Shown: positions 33,707 to 35,184 of the stretch, piece by piece
Numbering within the stretch: position 1 is the first letter of the stretch
Layout: every line of letters starts with the position of its first letter
Assembly (NCBI GenBank): GCA_947626005.1
Contig: CANQQM010000011.1
Coordinates: 1 to 35,184, forward strand
Length of the DNA stretch: 35,184 nucleotides
Direction of reading: 5' to 3'
From: an uncultured Clostridia bacterium
Lineage (GTDB): Bacteria > Bacillota > Clostridia > Christensenellales > Borkfalkiaceae
Notes under the pieces: generated by a model
Told to the model about the DNA's origin: nothing
Databases searched by the model: none
What the model saw: only the letters and a program-made list of their open reading frames with translations
Program-made: the position numbers and the translations under genes

Positions 33707-33912
33707 GAGAGCGATTTCGTCGGACGGAAGGCGATCAGCCAGAAAACAAGCCACGCCGCCCCCACCCCGCCGAGGGAGAGGAGGGCGCGGAAGAGAACTT
33801 CCTTCCCCGCACAGAGGAAGAGGAGAAGGTCGAACCCCGAAAGGGCGTACACGGTAGCGAAAAAACCGAGCGCCGCAAGGTAGGAACAGGCAAGAAGGGT
33901 CGTGAGTTTCAT
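33703..33912 (-). CDS. Small two-TM membrane protein of unknown function
   Basis: 69 aa: MKLTTLLACSYLAALGFFATVYALSGFDLLLFLCAGKEVLFRALLSLGGVGAAWLVFWLIAFRPTKSLS. Confidence 0.6.
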   Translation of the reverse strand: MKLTTLLACSYLAALGFFATVYALSGFDLLLFLCAGKEVLFRALLSLGGVGAAWLVFWLIAFRPTKSLS

Positions 33913-33958
33913 ACTTCCATTATGCGCACCGAACGGAAAACGTTGCACCTCTCATACA

Positions 33959-33987
33959 AAAAACCCGCACCGTGTGCGGGTTTTTTA
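33959..33987. terminator. Bidirectional intrinsic terminator
   Basis: aaaaaacccgcac..gtgcgggtttttt. Confidence 0.85.
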
Positions 33988-34007
33988 AGAGTTCGGAAAG
34001 AGCGGCG

Positions 34008-34208
34008 TCACCAATCCTGCTTCTTGAGCGTAGGATCTTTGACGTCGTCGTAGTATTCGAAGTATTGCGCCTTCCACTCGAGGGGGGAGAGGGGCCGCTC
34101 CTCCCGCTCCCGATAGGCAAGGTATTCCGCCATCTCCTCGGGGGTGAAGTCCCCTTCGTCGAATTCTTCGTATTCGGAAAAAAGCCGCATCATATCGAGA
34201 TTTCCCAT
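34008..34208 (-). CDS. Small acidic protein of unknown function
   Basis: MGNLDMMRLFSEYEEFDEGDFTPEEMAEYLAYREREERPLSPLEWKAQYFEYYDDVKDPTLKKQDW; RBS GGGAGGA. Confidence 0.6.
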   Translation of the reverse strand: MGNLDMMRLFSEYEEFDEGDFTPEEMAEYLAYREREERPLSPLEWKAQYFEYYDDVKDPTLKKQDW

Positions 34209-34233
34209 ACCGTCCTCCCGCTTCTTAAAAAAG

Positions 34234-34283
34234 TTATCCACAATTTCACACGTTTCACGTGGAAAAATCGGGATTTATCCACA
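34234..34283. promoter_or_regulatory. Two DnaA boxes (TTATCCACA at 34234-34242 and 34275-34283) flanking a parS-like site (34251-34266)
   Basis: Both 9-mers are exact TTATCCACA. CGTTTCACGTGGAAAA matches 14 of 16 positions of TGTTTCACGTGGAACA. Confidence 0.7.
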
Positions 34284-34451
34284 AAATCTGTGGCTCTCCC
34301 CGTCGTAACGGTATCCGATCGCCGACAGCCTTTCCACAATTTCCGAAGCGTCTGCGTCGAGCTCCGCCGCAACGTCCTCGACGCTTTCGCACCCGTCGCG
34401 GAGCTTGGTGTTGACATAGCTTAAGAGCACCCAATCGTCCTTCGGCAACAT
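34275..34451 (-). CDS. DUF4250-like small protein
   Basis: MLPKDDWVLLSYVNTKLRDGCESVEDVAAELDADASEIVERLSAIGYRYDGESHRFCG. Confidence 0.85.
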   Translation of the reverse strand: MLPKDDWVLLSYVNTKLRDGCESVEDVAAELDADASEIVERLSAIGYRYDGESHRFCG

Positions 34452-34518
34452 ATTCCCCTCCCGATCTGTGAATGAATGAGAAATTTTATCATCAAAGATA
34501 AAAGTTGCGTGAAAATAC

Positions 34519-34547
34519 TTGACATTTGCACAGCGGAAACCTATAAT
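34519..34547 (+). promoter_or_regulatory. Promoter of the MarR-family gene
   Basis: TTGACA (34519-34524), 17 bp spacer, TATAAT (34542-34547): full consensus. Confidence 0.85.
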
Positions 34548-34573
34548 ACTGTTCAAGAATCGGAGGTTCTGCC

Positions 34574-35011
34574 ATGGAGGATGATTATGAACTCGAAGAG
34601 CAGCTGATCGCTGCGTGGATCAGGCTCACCGGTACACTCAAGAATACGCGCATCACGCACGGAATGATCTACAACGAGGCGATCGTGCTCTCGATCGCGT
34701 ACGCACGCTACAAGAAGGACGGGACGGACACCATCCCCTTCAAGGAAATCGCCTCCGAGACGAGGATGCTCAAATCGCTCGTCAACCGCACGGTGGATTC
34801 GCTCGAGAAGAAGGGGCTCGTGGAGCGCATCGACGGACAGGACAAGCGCACGACCAACGTCCGCCTCGTCAAGGAGAAGCTCGACGTCTACCTCGAAATG
34901 CACGCGCACACCCTCGAGATGGTGCGCGGGATCGTGCAGATCGTCGGGCGGAAGGACGCGGAAGCGTTCGTCAGGATCGCGCAGAAGATCTCGGAGGCCT
35001 CGCAAGCATAG
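34574..35011 (+). CDS. MarR-family transcriptional regulator
   Basis: Winged-helix pattern IPFKEIASETRMLKSLVNRTVDSLEKKGLVERIDGQDKRTTNVRLVKE; RBS CGGAGG. Confidence 0.88.
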   Translation: MEDDYELEEQLIAAWIRLTGTLKNTRITHGMIYNEAIVLSIAYARYKKDGTDTIPFKEIASETRMLKSLVNRTVDSLEKKGLVERIDGQDKRTTNVRLVKEKLDVYLEMHAHTLEMVRGIVQIVGRKDAEAFVRIAQKISEASQA

Positions 35012-35070
35012 CCCCTTCCCCATTCGGAAAAGGGCAAAAACCCACCCCGTTCCGCAAAAACACAAAGTCG

Positions 35071-35098
35071 GGACCCGCCTGCATGCGCAGACGGGTCC
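35071..35098. terminator. Hairpin between the MarR gene and 5S rRNA
   Basis: ggacccgcctgc..gcagacgggtcc inverted repeat. Confidence 0.6.
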
Positions 35099-35108
35099 TT
35101 TGTCTTGA

Positions 35109-35184
35109 AGGTGGCAACTACCTATCCTCCCGGGTCGTTAGACCGAGTACTTTCGGCGTAAGAGAGCTTAACTTCTGTGTTCGG
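35109..35184 (-). rRNA. 5S rRNA, 3' part (truncated by the window edge)
   Basis: Reverse complement CCGAACACAGAAGTTAAGCTCTCTTACGCCGAAAGTACTCGGTC...CCCGGGAGGATAGGTAGTTGCC is canonical 5S. Confidence 0.95.

Overview
This 35.2 kb window is a dense, GC-rich chromosomal segment from a Firmicutes/Clostridia-like bacterium, probably gut-associated (lineage inferred from gene content only). Most genes are housekeeping: tRNA-Val, rplU/rpmA with an L21 leader, RNase E/G, ppdK, a metG-tatD-radical SAM-rsmA operon, spmA/spmB, rsmI, a tRNA1(Val) methyltransferase-like gene, a ferredoxin missed by the ORF track, a decarboxylase-holB-yaaT operon, lysS/greA, a MarR regulator and a partial 5S rRNA. Accessory items include a 1684-aa secreted M60-like (mucinase-type) metalloprotease with beta-helix and List-Bact-type repeats, a SecB-like chaperone, and a low-GC putative lipoprotein. 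The most unusual structure is a tandem array of ~138-141 bp units at 11049-11605, directly downstream of ppdK. Each unit re-creates the last 12 codons plus stop of ppdK (AAAQANIKNPRK*). All differences among the five tails are synonymous third-position changes. The spacers between tails are nearly invariant and carry a hairpin whose variants stay paired through G-U wobbles only on the ppdK-sense RNA. Other notable signals are a parS-like site flanked by two perfect DnaA boxes (34234-34283), a candidate orphan small RNA (about 24110-24204) and a probable leaderless mRNA (33449).
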